A stretch of 64,000 nucleotides of DNA, taken from contig NZ_JOBH01000007.1 in assembly GCF_000717745.1 (NCBI RefSeq), positions 248,001-312,000 of the forward strand, given 5' to 3'. A program made the position numbers and the translations under genes. The notes below the pieces were generated by a model. The model saw nothing but the letters and a program-made list of their open reading frames with translations. It was not told the DNA's origin and ran no database searches. Source of the DNA: Streptomyces violens (GTDB lineage Bacteria > Actinomycetota > Actinomycetes > Streptomycetales > Streptomycetaceae). Of the stretch, positions 16,677-25,900 are shown piece by piece (position 1 is the first letter of the stretch; every line of letters begins with the position of its first letter).

Positions 16677-17708
16677 GTGACCATCAAGGCCGAGTACATC
16701 TGGATCGACGGCACGCAGCCGACCGCCAAGCTCCGCTCGAAGACCAAGATCCTCTCCGGGCCCCGTGAGCTGGCCGAGCTGCCCGTGTGGGGCTTTGACG
16801 GTTCCAGCACCAACCAGGCCGAGGGCCACTCCTCCGACCTCGTGCTGCAGCCCGTCTTCTCCTGCCCGGACCCGATTCGCGGCGGCGAGCACATCCTCGT
16901 GCTGTGCGAGGTGCTCAACACCGACATGACGCCGCACTCCTCCAACACCCGTGCGCTGCTGCGCCCGGTCGCGGAGAAGTTCGCGGACCAGGAGCCGATC
17001 TTCGGCATCGAGCAGGAGTACACCTTCCTCAAGGGCAGCCGCCCGCTCGGCTTCCCCGAGGGCGGCGGCTTCCCCGCCCCGCAGGGCGGCTACTACTGCG
17101 GCGTCGGCGCCGAGGAGATCTTCGGCCGCGAGATCGTCGAGAAGCACCTCGACCACTGCCTCGCCGCGGGTCTCGGCATCTCCGGCATCAACGCCGAGGT
17201 CATGCCGGGCCAGTGGGAGTTCCAGGTCGGCGCGCTGCCGGCGCTGGAGGTCTCCGACCACATGTGGATCGCGCGCTGGCTGCTCTACCGCACCGCCGAG
17301 GACTACGGCATCACCGCGACCCTGGACGCCAAGCCGGCCAAGGGCGACTGGAACGGCGCGGGCGCGCACACCAACTTCTCCACCAAGGCGATGCGCGAGG
17401 GCTACGACGCGATCATCACCGCGTGCGAGTCGCTGGGCCAGGACGGCAAGCCGCTGGAGCACGTGAAGCAGTACGGCACCGGCATCGAGGACCGCCTGAC
17501 CGGCGCCCACGAGACCGCGCCGTGGGACCAGTACAGCTACGGCGCGTCCGACCGCGGCGCCTCGGTCCGCATCCCGTGGCAGGTCGAGCGGGACAAGAAG
17601 GGCTACATCGAGGACCGCCGCCCGAACGCGAACGTCGACCCCTACGTGGTCACCCGCCTGATGGTGGACACCTGCTGCACCGCCCTGGAGAAGGCCCTCC
17701 AGGTCTGA
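16677..17708 (+). CDS. glnII: Glutamine synthetase, type II (eukaryotic-like)
   Basis: 343 residues, short as for GSII rather than GSI. It begins MTIKAEYIWIDGTQPTAKLR and carries GSII signatures WGFDGSSTNQAEG and GINAEVMPGQWEFQVG. NFSTKAMREGYDAI and ASDRGASVRIPW complete the active site. It has no adenylylation loop, so GlnE should not control it. GTG 16677 is preceded by AGGAAGGG, and a GlnR box lies upstream. Streptomyces typically have both GSI and GSII. Confidence 0.97.
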   Translation: MTIKAEYIWIDGTQPTAKLRSKTKILSGPRELAELPVWGFDGSSTNQAEGHSSDLVLQPVFSCPDPIRGGEHILVLCEVLNTDMTPHSSNTRALLRPVAEKFADQEPIFGIEQEYTFLKGSRPLGFPEGGGFPAPQGGYYCGVGAEEIFGREIVEKHLDHCLAAGLGISGINAEVMPGQWEFQVGALPALEVSDHMWIARWLLYRTAEDYGITATLDAKPAKGDWNGAGAHTNFSTKAMREGYDAIITACESLGQDGKPLEHVKQYGTGIEDRLTGAHETAPWDQYSYGASDRGASVRIPWQVERDKKGYIEDRRPNANVDPYVVTRLMVDTCCTALEKALQV

Positions 17709-17739
17709 CAGGCCCGACCGCCGATGGTCAATTCGCAAG

Positions 17740-17770
17740 AAGGGCGCCCCGCTTCAAGCGGGGCGCCCTT
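17740..17770 (+). terminator. glnII terminator
   Basis: A 13-bp stem (17740-17752 with 17758-17770), a TTCAA loop and a short TT run. A second copy of the right arm (GGGGCGCCCTTTGCGTA) follows at about 17783-17799, suggesting duplication of the arm. Confidence 0.88.
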
Positions 17771-17849
17771 TGCGTACGGCGGTGGGGCGCCCTTTGCGTA
17801 TGACGGGCGCACGAAGGACAGATCACGCCGCGTCTGGTTGAATAGGGGC

Positions 17850-17954
17850 ATGGCCAGCCTCACCGAAACCTCGACGGGTCGCACCGACCTCGAGCCGTTC
17901 TGGCCGTCCCGGCAGGATCACCTCTTCGACCGTCTGTGTTGCCGCGCGCACTGA
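17850..17954 (+). CDS. Possible leader peptide (34 residues)
   Basis: ATG 17850 opens a short frame beginning MASLTETSTGRTDLEPFWPS and ending FDRLCCRAH, 87 bases before the winged-helix gene. No ribosome site precedes it, but GAATAG at the right distance could be a -10 for a leaderless message. The CC-R-A-H ending recalls Streptomyces leader peptides thought to sense cysteine or sulfur supply. It could also be spurious. The rest of the 333-base gap between glnII and the winged-helix gene contains only the terminator. Confidence 0.35.
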   Translation: MASLTETSTGRTDLEPFWPSRQDHLFDRLCCRAH

Positions 17955-18041
17955 GCGCGGGCCCGCAAAGCACCCAGACAGCAGCCCTGCCCGCGCGCAC
18001 GACGTCCCCCGACGCCCCACTGCGCGAAAGAGCTGACCTCG

Positions 18042-18605
18042 ATGACGTACGTACGATCCCTTTCTGCCACCGCCCCGACGGCCACCGTTCCCGCTCCGCC
18101 CCGGCTGCGCGCCGTGGCCCCCGACGAAGTACCGCCGGTCGCCGACCTTTTGGGCGCCGACGCCACCTGGCTGCCGGCACCTCAGCACACCCTTCCCGAG
18201 CTGCCGGGCCGGCCCCCGATGGTCGGCTACCTCGTGCTCGTACCGGCCACCGCCACCCCTCGCCCTGAGCCCGAGCCGGCGCCCGCGGCGCCCGCGGCCC
18301 CCGCTGCCGGCTTCGGTGAGGGCGGCGTACGGGTCGACCCGGAGCGCCGCACCGTGCACGTCCATGACCGTCAACTGGACCTGACGTTCCTGGAGTTCGA
18401 GCTGCTGGCGCACCTGGTGGCGCATCCGCAGCGGGTGCACACCCGCGATCAGCTCGTGACGACGGTGTGGGGTTACGGGCATGTCGGCGACGGCCGCACG
18501 GTCGACGTCCACATCGCCCGCCTGCGCCGCAAGCTGGGCGCCGCGCACCGCTCGTCGATCGTGACGGTCCGGCGCGTGGGCTACAAGTACGTACCGGTCT
18601 CCTGA
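18042..18605 (+). CDS. Orphan winged-helix (OmpR-type) transcriptional regulator
   Basis: 187 residues. The C-terminal 95 residues form an OmpR/PhoB-type DNA-binding domain: VHDRQLDLTFLEFELLAHLV, then VHTRDQLVTTVWGYGHVGD, then RTVDVHIARLRRKLG and VRRVGYKYV. There is no receiver domain; instead a Pro/Ala-rich N-terminal region of about 95 residues occurs. It is therefore not controlled by the usual phosphorylated aspartate. A strong terminator follows. Confidence 0.88.
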   Translation: MTYVRSLSATAPTATVPAPPRLRAVAPDEVPPVADLLGADATWLPAPQHTLPELPGRPPMVGYLVLVPATATPRPEPEPAPAAPAAPAAGFGEGGVRVDPERRTVHVHDRQLDLTFLEFELLAHLVAHPQRVHTRDQLVTTVWGYGHVGDGRTVDVHIARLRRKLGAAHRSSIVTVRRVGYKYVPVS

Positions 18606-18611
18606 CCGTAC

Positions 18612-18650
18612 GGCCGTGGGGCCCGGCCGGCGTGGCCGGGCCCCACGGCC
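18612..18650. terminator. Bidirectional terminator
   Basis: A perfect 17-bp stem (18612-18628 with 18634-18650) and a five-base loop, between the convergent winged-helix and PepSY genes. Confidence 0.9.
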
Positions 18651-18656
18651 TTCACC

Positions 18657-20090
18657 TCAGGCCGCCCGCGCGCGGCGCCGGGCGAGCATCCCGATCCCCG
18701 CGTCGAGCACCAGGAACGCCAGCAGCGGAACCCCGAACAGCGGCAGGAACCAGCCCACCGCCGCCGTCACCGCCACCAGCGGGAACAGCACCGGCAGCGG
18801 GACCTGCCGCCAGGCGCCGCGCGGGTGGGCGCGCGGAGCGCGGGACCGACGCGGCCTGCGCTGCCACCACATCCGGTAACCCCACACGATCACCAGGATC
18901 AGCGCGACCATCAGGGCGGCCAGGGCGACCTGGTTGGCGAGGCCGAACAGCACGCCCATGTGCACGTCGATCCCCCACCGGGTGAGCTTGGCGAGCAGGG
19001 GATAGTCGGCGAAGTCGAGCCGGTCGGTGACCTGCCCGCTCGCCGGGTCGACCGCGATCGAGTCCAGATGCGCGGGCCACTGCTTGTCGGTCTGCTGGAC
19101 GACGTACGCGGGCGCCGCGGCGGTCGGTACCCGGATCTCGACCGGGCCGGTCAGGCCCTCCTGCTGCTGTGCCGTACGCACGGTGGTGTCCAGGCCCTTG
19201 ACGGCCGCGGCGGCGGACCCGTCGTGTCCCGCGTGTCCGGTGTGCTTGTCGTGGCCGCCGTGCCCGGCGTGCTCCCCGTGGGACATGCCCGGCATGTTCG
19301 CCGGCATCCCTGGCACCTCGGTCGACACCGCCGGAGTGGCGCCGCCCAGCGCGTCCTGGAGCCGCCCGATGTTCTCCCCCGCGTACGCCGACCAGGTCAG
19401 CCCGGTCGCCGACAGCGCGAGCAGCCCCGCGGCCGACCACAGGCCGACCGTCCCGTGCCGGGACAGCGTCCGCCGCCGCCCCGTCGTGCCCCGCAGCCGG
19501 CGCGCGGAGCGCCGCCGCCCGAGCCACAGCAGCACCCCGCCGAGCACAACCACCCACAGCCAGCTGGCGGCCAGTTCGCTGTAGAGCCGCCCCGGTTCGC
19601 CGAGCAGCAGGTCGCGGTGGAGGTGGTCGATGGTGGCGCGCAGCGGCAGCGCGCCGGAGCTGCCGTAACTCTCCAGCGCGCCACGCACCTTGCCGGTGTA
19701 CGGGTCGACGAAGACGGCCAGCGATTCGCTCTCCCCCAGGCCCGGCGCGTCGAGGATCACGCGCGTCGTGGCACCGGGTTCGGCGGACGGCCGGACCGCG
19801 GTCAGGGTGCCTTCGGGGTGCGCCCGCAGGGCGGCGTCCACCTGCCGGGAGAGCGGGAGTTGGGTACCACCGGAGTCGGTGCGGAGTTCGTGCGCGTACA
19901 CGATCTTCTCCGCCTGGAGGGAACCGGCGTACAGCAGGCCCGTCACGGCGGCGACGAGCAGGAACGGGGCGATCAGCAGCCCCGCGTAGAAGTGCAGCCG
20001 CAGCACGAGGGGGCGCAGGGCGGGCCATCCGGTACGCCGGGGCGGCGGCACGGCGGCCTCCCGCGTGCGGGCAGGGTCGAGTACAGACAT
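18657..20090 (-). CDS. PepSY-domain membrane protein with His/Met-rich loop
   Basis: 477 residues. Membrane helices at about 30-57, 172-190, 213-236, 380-410 and 425-465 surround extracytoplasmic PepSY-type regions; the first contact HFYAGLLIAPFLLVAAVTGL is typical of the 'PepSY-associated TM' group, several of which are iron- or copper-related reductases. Residues 261-290 are very rich in His and Met (GMSHGEHAGHGGHDKHTGHA), a likely metal-binding loop. ATG 20090 is preceded by AAAGGTGAAG. It follows a second Met/His-rich membrane gene by 82 bases, suggesting a shared metal role, probably copper; this is inference. Confidence 0.85.
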   Translation of the reverse strand: MSVLDPARTREAAVPPPRRTGWPALRPLVLRLHFYAGLLIAPFLLVAAVTGLLYAGSLQAEKIVYAHELRTDSGGTQLPLSRQVDAALRAHPEGTLTAVRPSAEPGATTRVILDAPGLGESESLAVFVDPYTGKVRGALESYGSSGALPLRATIDHLHRDLLLGEPGRLYSELAASWLWVVVLGGVLLWLGRRRSARRLRGTTGRRRTLSRHGTVGLWSAAGLLALSATGLTWSAYAGENIGRLQDALGGATPAVSTEVPGMPANMPGMSHGEHAGHGGHDKHTGHAGHDGSAAAAVKGLDTTVRTAQQQEGLTGPVEIRVPTAAAPAYVVQQTDKQWPAHLDSIAVDPASGQVTDRLDFADYPLLAKLTRWGIDVHMGVLFGLANQVALAALMVALILVIVWGYRMWWQRRPRRSRAPRAHPRGAWRQVPLPVLFPLVAVTAAVGWFLPLFGVPLLAFLVLDAGIGMLARRRARAA

Positions 20091-20172
20091 GGTGATTTCT
20101 TCACCTTTCAGCGGCGAACAAGAGAAATGTCCGCGCCATGGCCGTGTCCCCGGCCCGGGGTCGAGTGCAAGC

Positions 20173-20850
20173 TCAGCAGGGCAGGGGCGGGCCGTTGGGC
20201 GCGGTGGTACGGAGCACCGCGCCCGGGGGTGGGCCGCGCCGGCTGACGGCGTCGGCGATCAGTTCCCAGCGGGGCACGCGGGGCCGGGTACGTTCCGGCG
20301 TCCGTGCCTTCCGTACTGGCTCGGGGGCCCGGCACACCGCGACGACCAGGCGCAACGCCCGGAAGGCCAGGGCCGCCACGCACCGCAGCAGTTGGAAGAA
20401 CGCGGCCTCGCCGCGCCGCAGCCACAGTGCGCACAGCAGGGCGGCGAGGAGGTGCGCGGCGGTCATGCCGGGCGTCATACCGTGCATGACATGCATGCCG
20501 CCCGTGCCGTGCACGCCGGTCATGCCGTCCATGTGGGCTGCATTGCCCATATGCGCCATATGCGACGAATCGGCCCCCTGTGCCGCGGCGAACGCGAGGT
20601 GCAGGGCCGCCTGCACCGTCAGCACGCCGCCGGTGATGGCCGGCAGGCCGCGCTGTCGGCCGGCGGCGAGCCAGGCCGCGGCGCCGACGGCGGCGAGGGC
20701 CGCGGCCAGTACGCCCGGCGGGATGGCGGCGCCGGACATGGCCGCGTGCCCGGCCGCCGCGAGGACCACGCACACGGCCGCGAAGAGCGCGGCGCGCACG
20801 GCGCGGAACGGCGGGCGGGCATCGGGGGTCACAGGCGGCAATCCTGTCAC
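20173..20850 (-). CDS. Met/His-rich polytopic membrane protein
   Basis: 225 residues from GTG 20850. Several hydrophobic helices (VRAALFAAVCVVLAAAGHAA, then VLAAALAAVGAAAWLAAG and others) flank a striking segment at 97-129 (HMAHMGNAAHMDGM, then MHVMHGMTPGM) with six His and ten Met in 33 residues. The C-terminus is basic and ends in Cys. I know no named family. It starts 17 bases after the olsA-like stop and precedes the PepSY gene, so it probably belongs to the same transcript. Metal (copper) binding is the obvious guess. Confidence 0.72.
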   Translation of the reverse strand: MTGLPPVTPDARPPFRAVRAALFAAVCVVLAAAGHAAMSGAAIPPGVLAAALAAVGAAAWLAAGRQRGLPAITGGVLTVQAALHLAFAAAQGADSSHMAHMGNAAHMDGMTGVHGTGGMHVMHGMTPGMTAAHLLAALLCALWLRRGEAAFFQLLRCVAALAFRALRLVVAVCRAPEPVRKARTPERTRPRVPRWELIADAVSRRGPPPGAVLRTTAPNGPPLPC

Positions 20851-20866
20851 CTGGCGGTACGGCGCC

Positions 20867-21715
20867 TCAGGCGGGTACGGCCTGCTCCCGGCGGTGCCGT
20901 CCCAGTACCACCGCCTCGGCCGCCGCCGCCAGCTCCCGCCGGTCCCGCCCGTCCGGTGCCAGCGGCGGATGCACCGTGACCCGGGCCGTGAGGGCGCTCG
21001 CCGTGAGGACGCGGCGCAAGGAGGACGCCAGGTCCTCCTCGCCTACGAAGGCGGGCACCGTGGAGGGCGCGCCGTGCTGGAGGTACCGGACGGTGACCGG
21101 GCGGACCGGCGCGCCCGCGTCGATCGCCGCCTGGAACGTCGCCCGGCGGAAGCCGCCCTCGGTCGCCGAACACCACGTCGTGGCCTGCGGGTAGACCACC
21201 ACCGAGCGGCCGGAGCGGAGCTCCGCCGCGAGGTCGGCGACGGCCTGCGGAAGGCCGCGCGGGCTGCTGCGGTCGATGAAGCGGGTGCCGGCGCGCCGGG
21301 CGAGCGGGCCCATCACGGGCCAGCCGCCGACCTCCTGCTTGGCGAGCATGGTGACCGGCTCGACGGCGAGCAGCGCCAGGATGTCCAGCCAGGAGATGTG
21401 GTTGACCACGACGAGCGTGCCGGGGCCGCCGGTCCGCTCGCCCCTCACCCGCAGCAGCGGGCCGTCGTGGACCAGGGCGACATCCAGCGCGCCCAGTGCG
21501 GCGCGGGCGTGCCGCCGCAGCCGCCCTGGTTCGGCGAGCCGGTCGCGGTCGGCGGCAGCGCGCAGCAGTACGTGGGTGAAGGACGCGGCGCGGCGCGCCG
21601 TCCCGGCGAGCGGCGCCCGGGGCGCGGCGTGGTCGATACAGCCGGACGTGCAGGTGGAGAGCACGTCCCAGATGCCCGTCCGCGCGGTGCCGGGGGCCGC
21701 GGCCCGGGCGCTCAC
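20867..21715 (-). CDS. olsA: 1-acyl-sn-glycerol-3-phosphate acyltransferase family (OlsA-like)
   Basis: 282 residues. PlsC signature: VVNHISWLDI (NHxxxxD catalytic motif), then RFIDRSSPRG and VVVYPQATTW (in place of the usual FPEGTR). GTG 21715 overlaps the TGA of the preceding gene (GTGA), so the two are translationally coupled. Paired with an OlsB-like gene it most likely O-acylates lyso-ornithine lipid to give ornithine lipid in the membrane. The family also contains general lysophosphatidate acyltransferases, so the symbol rests on the pairing. Confidence 0.8.
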   Translation of the reverse strand: MSARAAAPGTARTGIWDVLSTCTSGCIDHAAPRAPLAGTARRAASFTHVLLRAAADRDRLAEPGRLRRHARAALGALDVALVHDGPLLRVRGERTGGPGTLVVVNHISWLDILALLAVEPVTMLAKQEVGGWPVMGPLARRAGTRFIDRSSPRGLPQAVADLAAELRSGRSVVVYPQATTWCSATEGGFRRATFQAAIDAGAPVRPVTVRYLQHGAPSTVPAFVGEEDLASSLRRVLTASALTARVTVHPPLAPDGRDRRELAAAAEAVVLGRHRREQAVPA

Positions 21716-22527
21716 CGCTGGTCGCCCAGGAAGAACCGCCGGTACCGCTCGCCGAGCCGGTCCATGTCCAGGACGACGAAGAAGTCGGCCACGTCGAACT
21801 CGGGGTCGTGCGCGGGCGCCCCGCAGATCCAGGCGCCGACCCGGAGGTAGCCGCGGAGCAGGGGCGGCAGCTGGGCCCGGTCGCCTGCGCCGGGGGCCGC
21901 GGCCGCGGCCGTGTCCGGCAGCCAGGGCCGGTGCGGCCGGACCCGCAGCTCTTCGGGCGCGGCGTGCTTGGTGCGGCCCAGCTCCCACGCCGCCCGCGCG
22001 CACTGCCCGCCGTCGGCGAGCGGTACGGACGCGCAGCCGGCGAGGTACCGGTGGCCGGAGAGCAGGGTGTAGCGGGCGAGCGCGGCCCACATCTGGTTGA
22101 TGACCGCGCCGGTGCGGTGGGCGGGATGGACGCAGGAGCGGCCGGCCTCGATGAGCGAGGGGCGCAGCGCGTGCAGACCGGACAGATCGAATTCGCCGTC
22201 CGAATACAGCCGTTCGCTGCGGCCGGGCGGCAGCAGCCGGTAGGTTCCGACGACCTCGCCGGTCGCGGTCTCGGTGACGATCAGGTGGTCCACGAGGTCG
22301 TCGTAGTCGTCGATGTCGTGGCCGGGCAGCGGGGAGTGCAGCGTGGCGCCCATCTCCTCGCCGAAGACCTGGTGGCGCAGCCGCTGGGCGGCGCGGATCT
22401 GCTCGGTCGAGTCGGCGACGGAGGTGGTGTACGCGGCGGGGGCGTCGGGAGTGGGCGCGTCCGGGGCGGGCCGGGCGTGCGGAAAGGCGGTCGTCGCAGG
22501 AGGAGTCGACGTGGGCATGACAGACAT
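21712..22527 (-). CDS. olsB: GNAT-type N-acyltransferase (OlsB-like, ornithine-acyl-ACP acyltransferase)
   Basis: 271 residues from ATG 22527, behind GGAG. It is of the acyl-homoserine-lactone-synthase-like GNAT type: AAQRLRHQVFGEEMGA, VVGTYRLLPPG, FDLSGLHALRPSLIEAGRSC and VHPAHRTGAVINQMWAALAR are family landmarks of OlsB. It would transfer a 3-hydroxyacyl chain from ACP to the alpha-amino group of ornithine (or a similar amino acid). Overlap with the PlsC-type gene downstream gives the classic olsBA order. The amino acid used cannot be read from sequence. Confidence 0.83.
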   Translation of the reverse strand: MSVMPTSTPPATTAFPHARPAPDAPTPDAPAAYTTSVADSTEQIRAAQRLRHQVFGEEMGATLHSPLPGHDIDDYDDLVDHLIVTETATGEVVGTYRLLPPGRSERLYSDGEFDLSGLHALRPSLIEAGRSCVHPAHRTGAVINQMWAALARYTLLSGHRYLAGCASVPLADGGQCARAAWELGRTKHAAPEELRVRPHRPWLPDTAAAAAPGAGDRAQLPPLLRGYLRVGAWICGAPAHDPEFDVADFFVVLDMDRLGERYRRFFLGDQR

Positions 22528-22925
22528 GACAGCTCCGTCCGGGTGAGCGGGAAACCGCACCGGCCGTCGCGGGGACGGCACCGGCCGGCGGGCACGGCGG
22601 TCGTGACACAGTGGCGGCGAGAGGCCCGGGGAGACCCCGGCCGCCCAGCCGACTTTTCCCCCGCCCGGCGCCCCGTCGCGTGAAGCCCAGAAGGAGCGCG
22701 GGTAAGAAACCGCCGAACACTGGCCCCCGATGGGCCCGGGTCACGCTCGGCACAGCAGCCACGACAACGGTCGAAAACGCGCCGAAACCCCTCTCACTCC
22801 ACCGGCCCACAGCCGCGACATTCGGCGCGTTCTGGTCGTATCAACATCCTTGGAGATGGGCTGACGGCCCGTTAGCGTGACCCCTCGCACGTAACCGTTG
22901 ATACTGCCGAGCAGTGGGGGCATGC
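22528..22925. other. Divergent intergenic region with spaced inverted repeat
   Basis: 398 bases between the olsB-like and GH89 genes, with no gene seen. GTATCAAC (22838-22845) and GTTGATAC (22897-22904) form an 8-bp inverted repeat 51 bases apart. The right arm is 22 bases before the GH89 start, so looping control or a pair of operator half-sites for GH89 is possible. Confidence 0.45.
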
Positions 22926-25900
22926 GTGAGCCACGTCACTAGACGCAACGTGTTGGGTACCGCGGGCGCCCTTGGTGTCACGGTCGCGGTCGGCGGGCAT
23001 ACCCCCGCCATGGCCGCCTCCGCCGTACCGGGGCCGGCGCGCCCCGCGGGCCCGACGAGCCGCAAACCCACCGCTGCTCCCTTCGACACCGCACCTGCGC
23101 GCGCCGCGCTCCAGCGCCTCCTCCCCGAACACGCCGACCAGTTCCACCTCGTTTCGCTGAAGCGGGCCGCGGGCACCGCCGAGCGGTTCCTCGTGGCCGG
23201 CGCTCCCGGCCGCATCGAGGTCACGGGCACCAGCCCGGCCGCGATCCTGACCGGCGTCAACTGGTACCTGAAGTACACCTGCCAGGCGCACATCTCCTGG
23301 GCCGGCGAGCAGCTGAACCTCCCCGCGAAGCTCCCCGCGCCCAAGCGCCCGCTGGAGCGCTCCACCGCTCTCGCCCACCGCTTCGCGCTCAACGACACGC
23401 ACGACGGGTACACCGCGCCGTACGCCGACTGGGCGCACTGGGAGCGCACGATCGACGTCCTGGCGCTGCACGGCGTGAACGAGGTCCTCGTCACGGCGGG
23501 CTCGGAGGCCGTGTACCACCGCGTGCTGCAGGACTTCGGGTACACCGACGCCGAGGCGCGGGCCTGGCTGCCGGCGCCGACGCACCAGCCGTGGTGGCTG
23601 CTGCAGAACATGAGCGGCTACGGCGGACCGGTCAGCAAGGAGCTGCTCGCCAAGCGGACCGCGCTGGGCAAGCGGATCGCCGACCGGCTGCGGTCACTGG
23701 GGATGCACCCGGTGCTGCCGGGCTACTTCGGCACCGTCCCGGACGGCTTCGTGCGACGCAATCCCGGCGCCCGGGTCGTCCCGCAGGGCAACTGGGCGGG
23801 CCTGAAGCGCCCCGACTGGCTCGACCCGCGGACCAAGGTCTTCGAGAAGGTGGCGGCGTCCTTCTACCGCCACCAGAAGGCGCTCTTCGGGACCGTCAAG
23901 CACTTCAAGATGGACCTGCTGCACGAGGGCGGCAACCCGGGGAACGTCCCGGTGCCGGCCGCGGCGAAGGCCGTGGAGCGGGCGATGCTGGCCGCCCACA
24001 AGGACGCCGTCTGGGTGATTCTCGGCTGGCAGGAGAACCCGCGGCGGGACCTGCTGGACGCCGTCGACCACAAGCACATGCTGATCGTGGACGGCCTCTC
24101 GGACCTGGAGACGGTCAAGGACCGGGAGAAGGACTGGGGCGACGTGCCGTACGCGTTCGGCACGATCCCGAACTTCGGCGGCCGGACGACCATAGGGGCC
24201 AAGACCCACATGTGGGCCGAACGGTTCACCAAGTGGCGGGACAAAAAGGGCAGCAAGCTGGTCGGCACGGCGTACATGGCCGAGGCCGCCGAGCGGGACC
24301 CGGCCGCGTTCGAGCTCTTCAGCGAGCTGGCGTGGCGGGACGAGGCGGTGGACCGCGCGGCGTGGTTCGACGGGTACGCGGACGCGCGGTACGGCGGCCG
24401 GGACGCCAAGGCCCGGGCAGCCTTCGCGGCGCTACGGGAGAGCACGTACGAGATCAGCAGCAAGGACGGGCGGCCGCACGACTCGATCTTCGCCGCGCGC
24501 CCCTCGCTGACCGCCCGCTCCGGCACGTACTACGCCACGCACACGCCCGCGTTCTCCTCCGCCCGGCTCGACGCCGCGTTCGCGGCGCTGCTGGCGGTCC
24601 GGCCCGCGCTGCGCGACAGCGACGCGTACCGCCTGGACCTGACCGACCTGGCCCGGCAGGCACTGGCGAATCGTTCCTGGCAGCTGATCCCGCAGCTCCA
24701 GGAGGCGTACCAGCGCAAGGACCTGGCCGCCTTCCGCAACCTCGCCAAGCTCTGGCTCCAGCTCATGCGACTCAGCGAGGACATGACCGGTGCGCATCGG
24801 CACTTCCTCCTCGGCCCGTGGCTGGACGCCGCCAAGCGCATGGCGACCGGCGACAGGGAGGCGGCGCAGCTGGAGCGCACCGCGCGGGTGCTGATCACCA
24901 CGTGGGCGGACCGGCCCACCGCGGACGGCGGGCGGCTCGCCAACTACGCCAACCGCGACTGGCACGGCCTGATCGGCGACTTCCATCTCCCGCAGTGGCA
25001 GCGGTACTTGGACGAACTGGAGGACGCCCTCGCCGGGAACCGGAAGCCGAAGGCGTTCGACTGGTACGCCATAGAGGAACCGTGGACGCGGGAGCGCAAG
25101 AACTACCCGCTGCGGCCCACCACCGACGCCTACCGCACCGCCGAGAAGGTGCACGACGTGCTCGCCAAGGCGCCGTACCAGGGGCGGGTCGTCGTCACCG
25201 CCGAGCCGGCCGCCATGGCGCCGGGCGGCGCGACCACCGTCACCGCGACCCTGCACAACGTCAGCGGGCTGCGGGACACCGGCCGGGTGGACTTCGCGCT
25301 GAGCGGCGTGGACGCCGAGGACCGCGGCCCCGTCTCGCTGCCGTCAATACCGGCCGGCGGCAAGGGAGACGTCGACTGGCGGGTCGCGGCCCCCGCCGAG
25401 CCCCTGACGTCGCCGCTGAAGCCGATGCCGTACGAACTGACGGTGAGCTACGGGCCGCAGGGCGAGACGGCGGTCTCGACGGTGCGCACGGGGTCGCTCT
25501 TCGTGGCCGGGCCGCTGGATGAGGGCTTGCGCACGGTCACCACGAACGAGGCGGTTTTCGGTCAGCTCGACGGGCGGTTCGCCATCGACGGGGCGGGCGC
25601 CGACCTGTGGAAGGCCACCGCCGAGTTCGGCGCCGTCTACCGTCCGGGCGCACTGCGCGCGGGCGGCTCGGTGACGGTGAAGGTGACCGAGCAGACGGTC
25701 ACCGGCCCGTGGGCGCGCGCCGGGATCGCCGTCCGCAACAGCCTGGCGGAGGCGGCCTCGGCGGGGTTCGTGAACCTCTCCGTCACCCCGGACAACGGTG
25801 TCGCGCTGTCCTACGACACCAACGGGGACGGCATGCTGGACCGGTACGAGCGGGTCACGGGCGTCAAGGCGCCGGTGACGCTGCGGCTTTCCCGGGAGGC

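Noticed and set aside
20867..22810. A 647-residue fusion protein covering both ols genes
   Set aside because: The first 365 codons of this frame are non-protein-like and lie in another frame of the OlsB-like gene. The real acyltransferase starts at GTG 21715, overlapping the OlsB-like stop.
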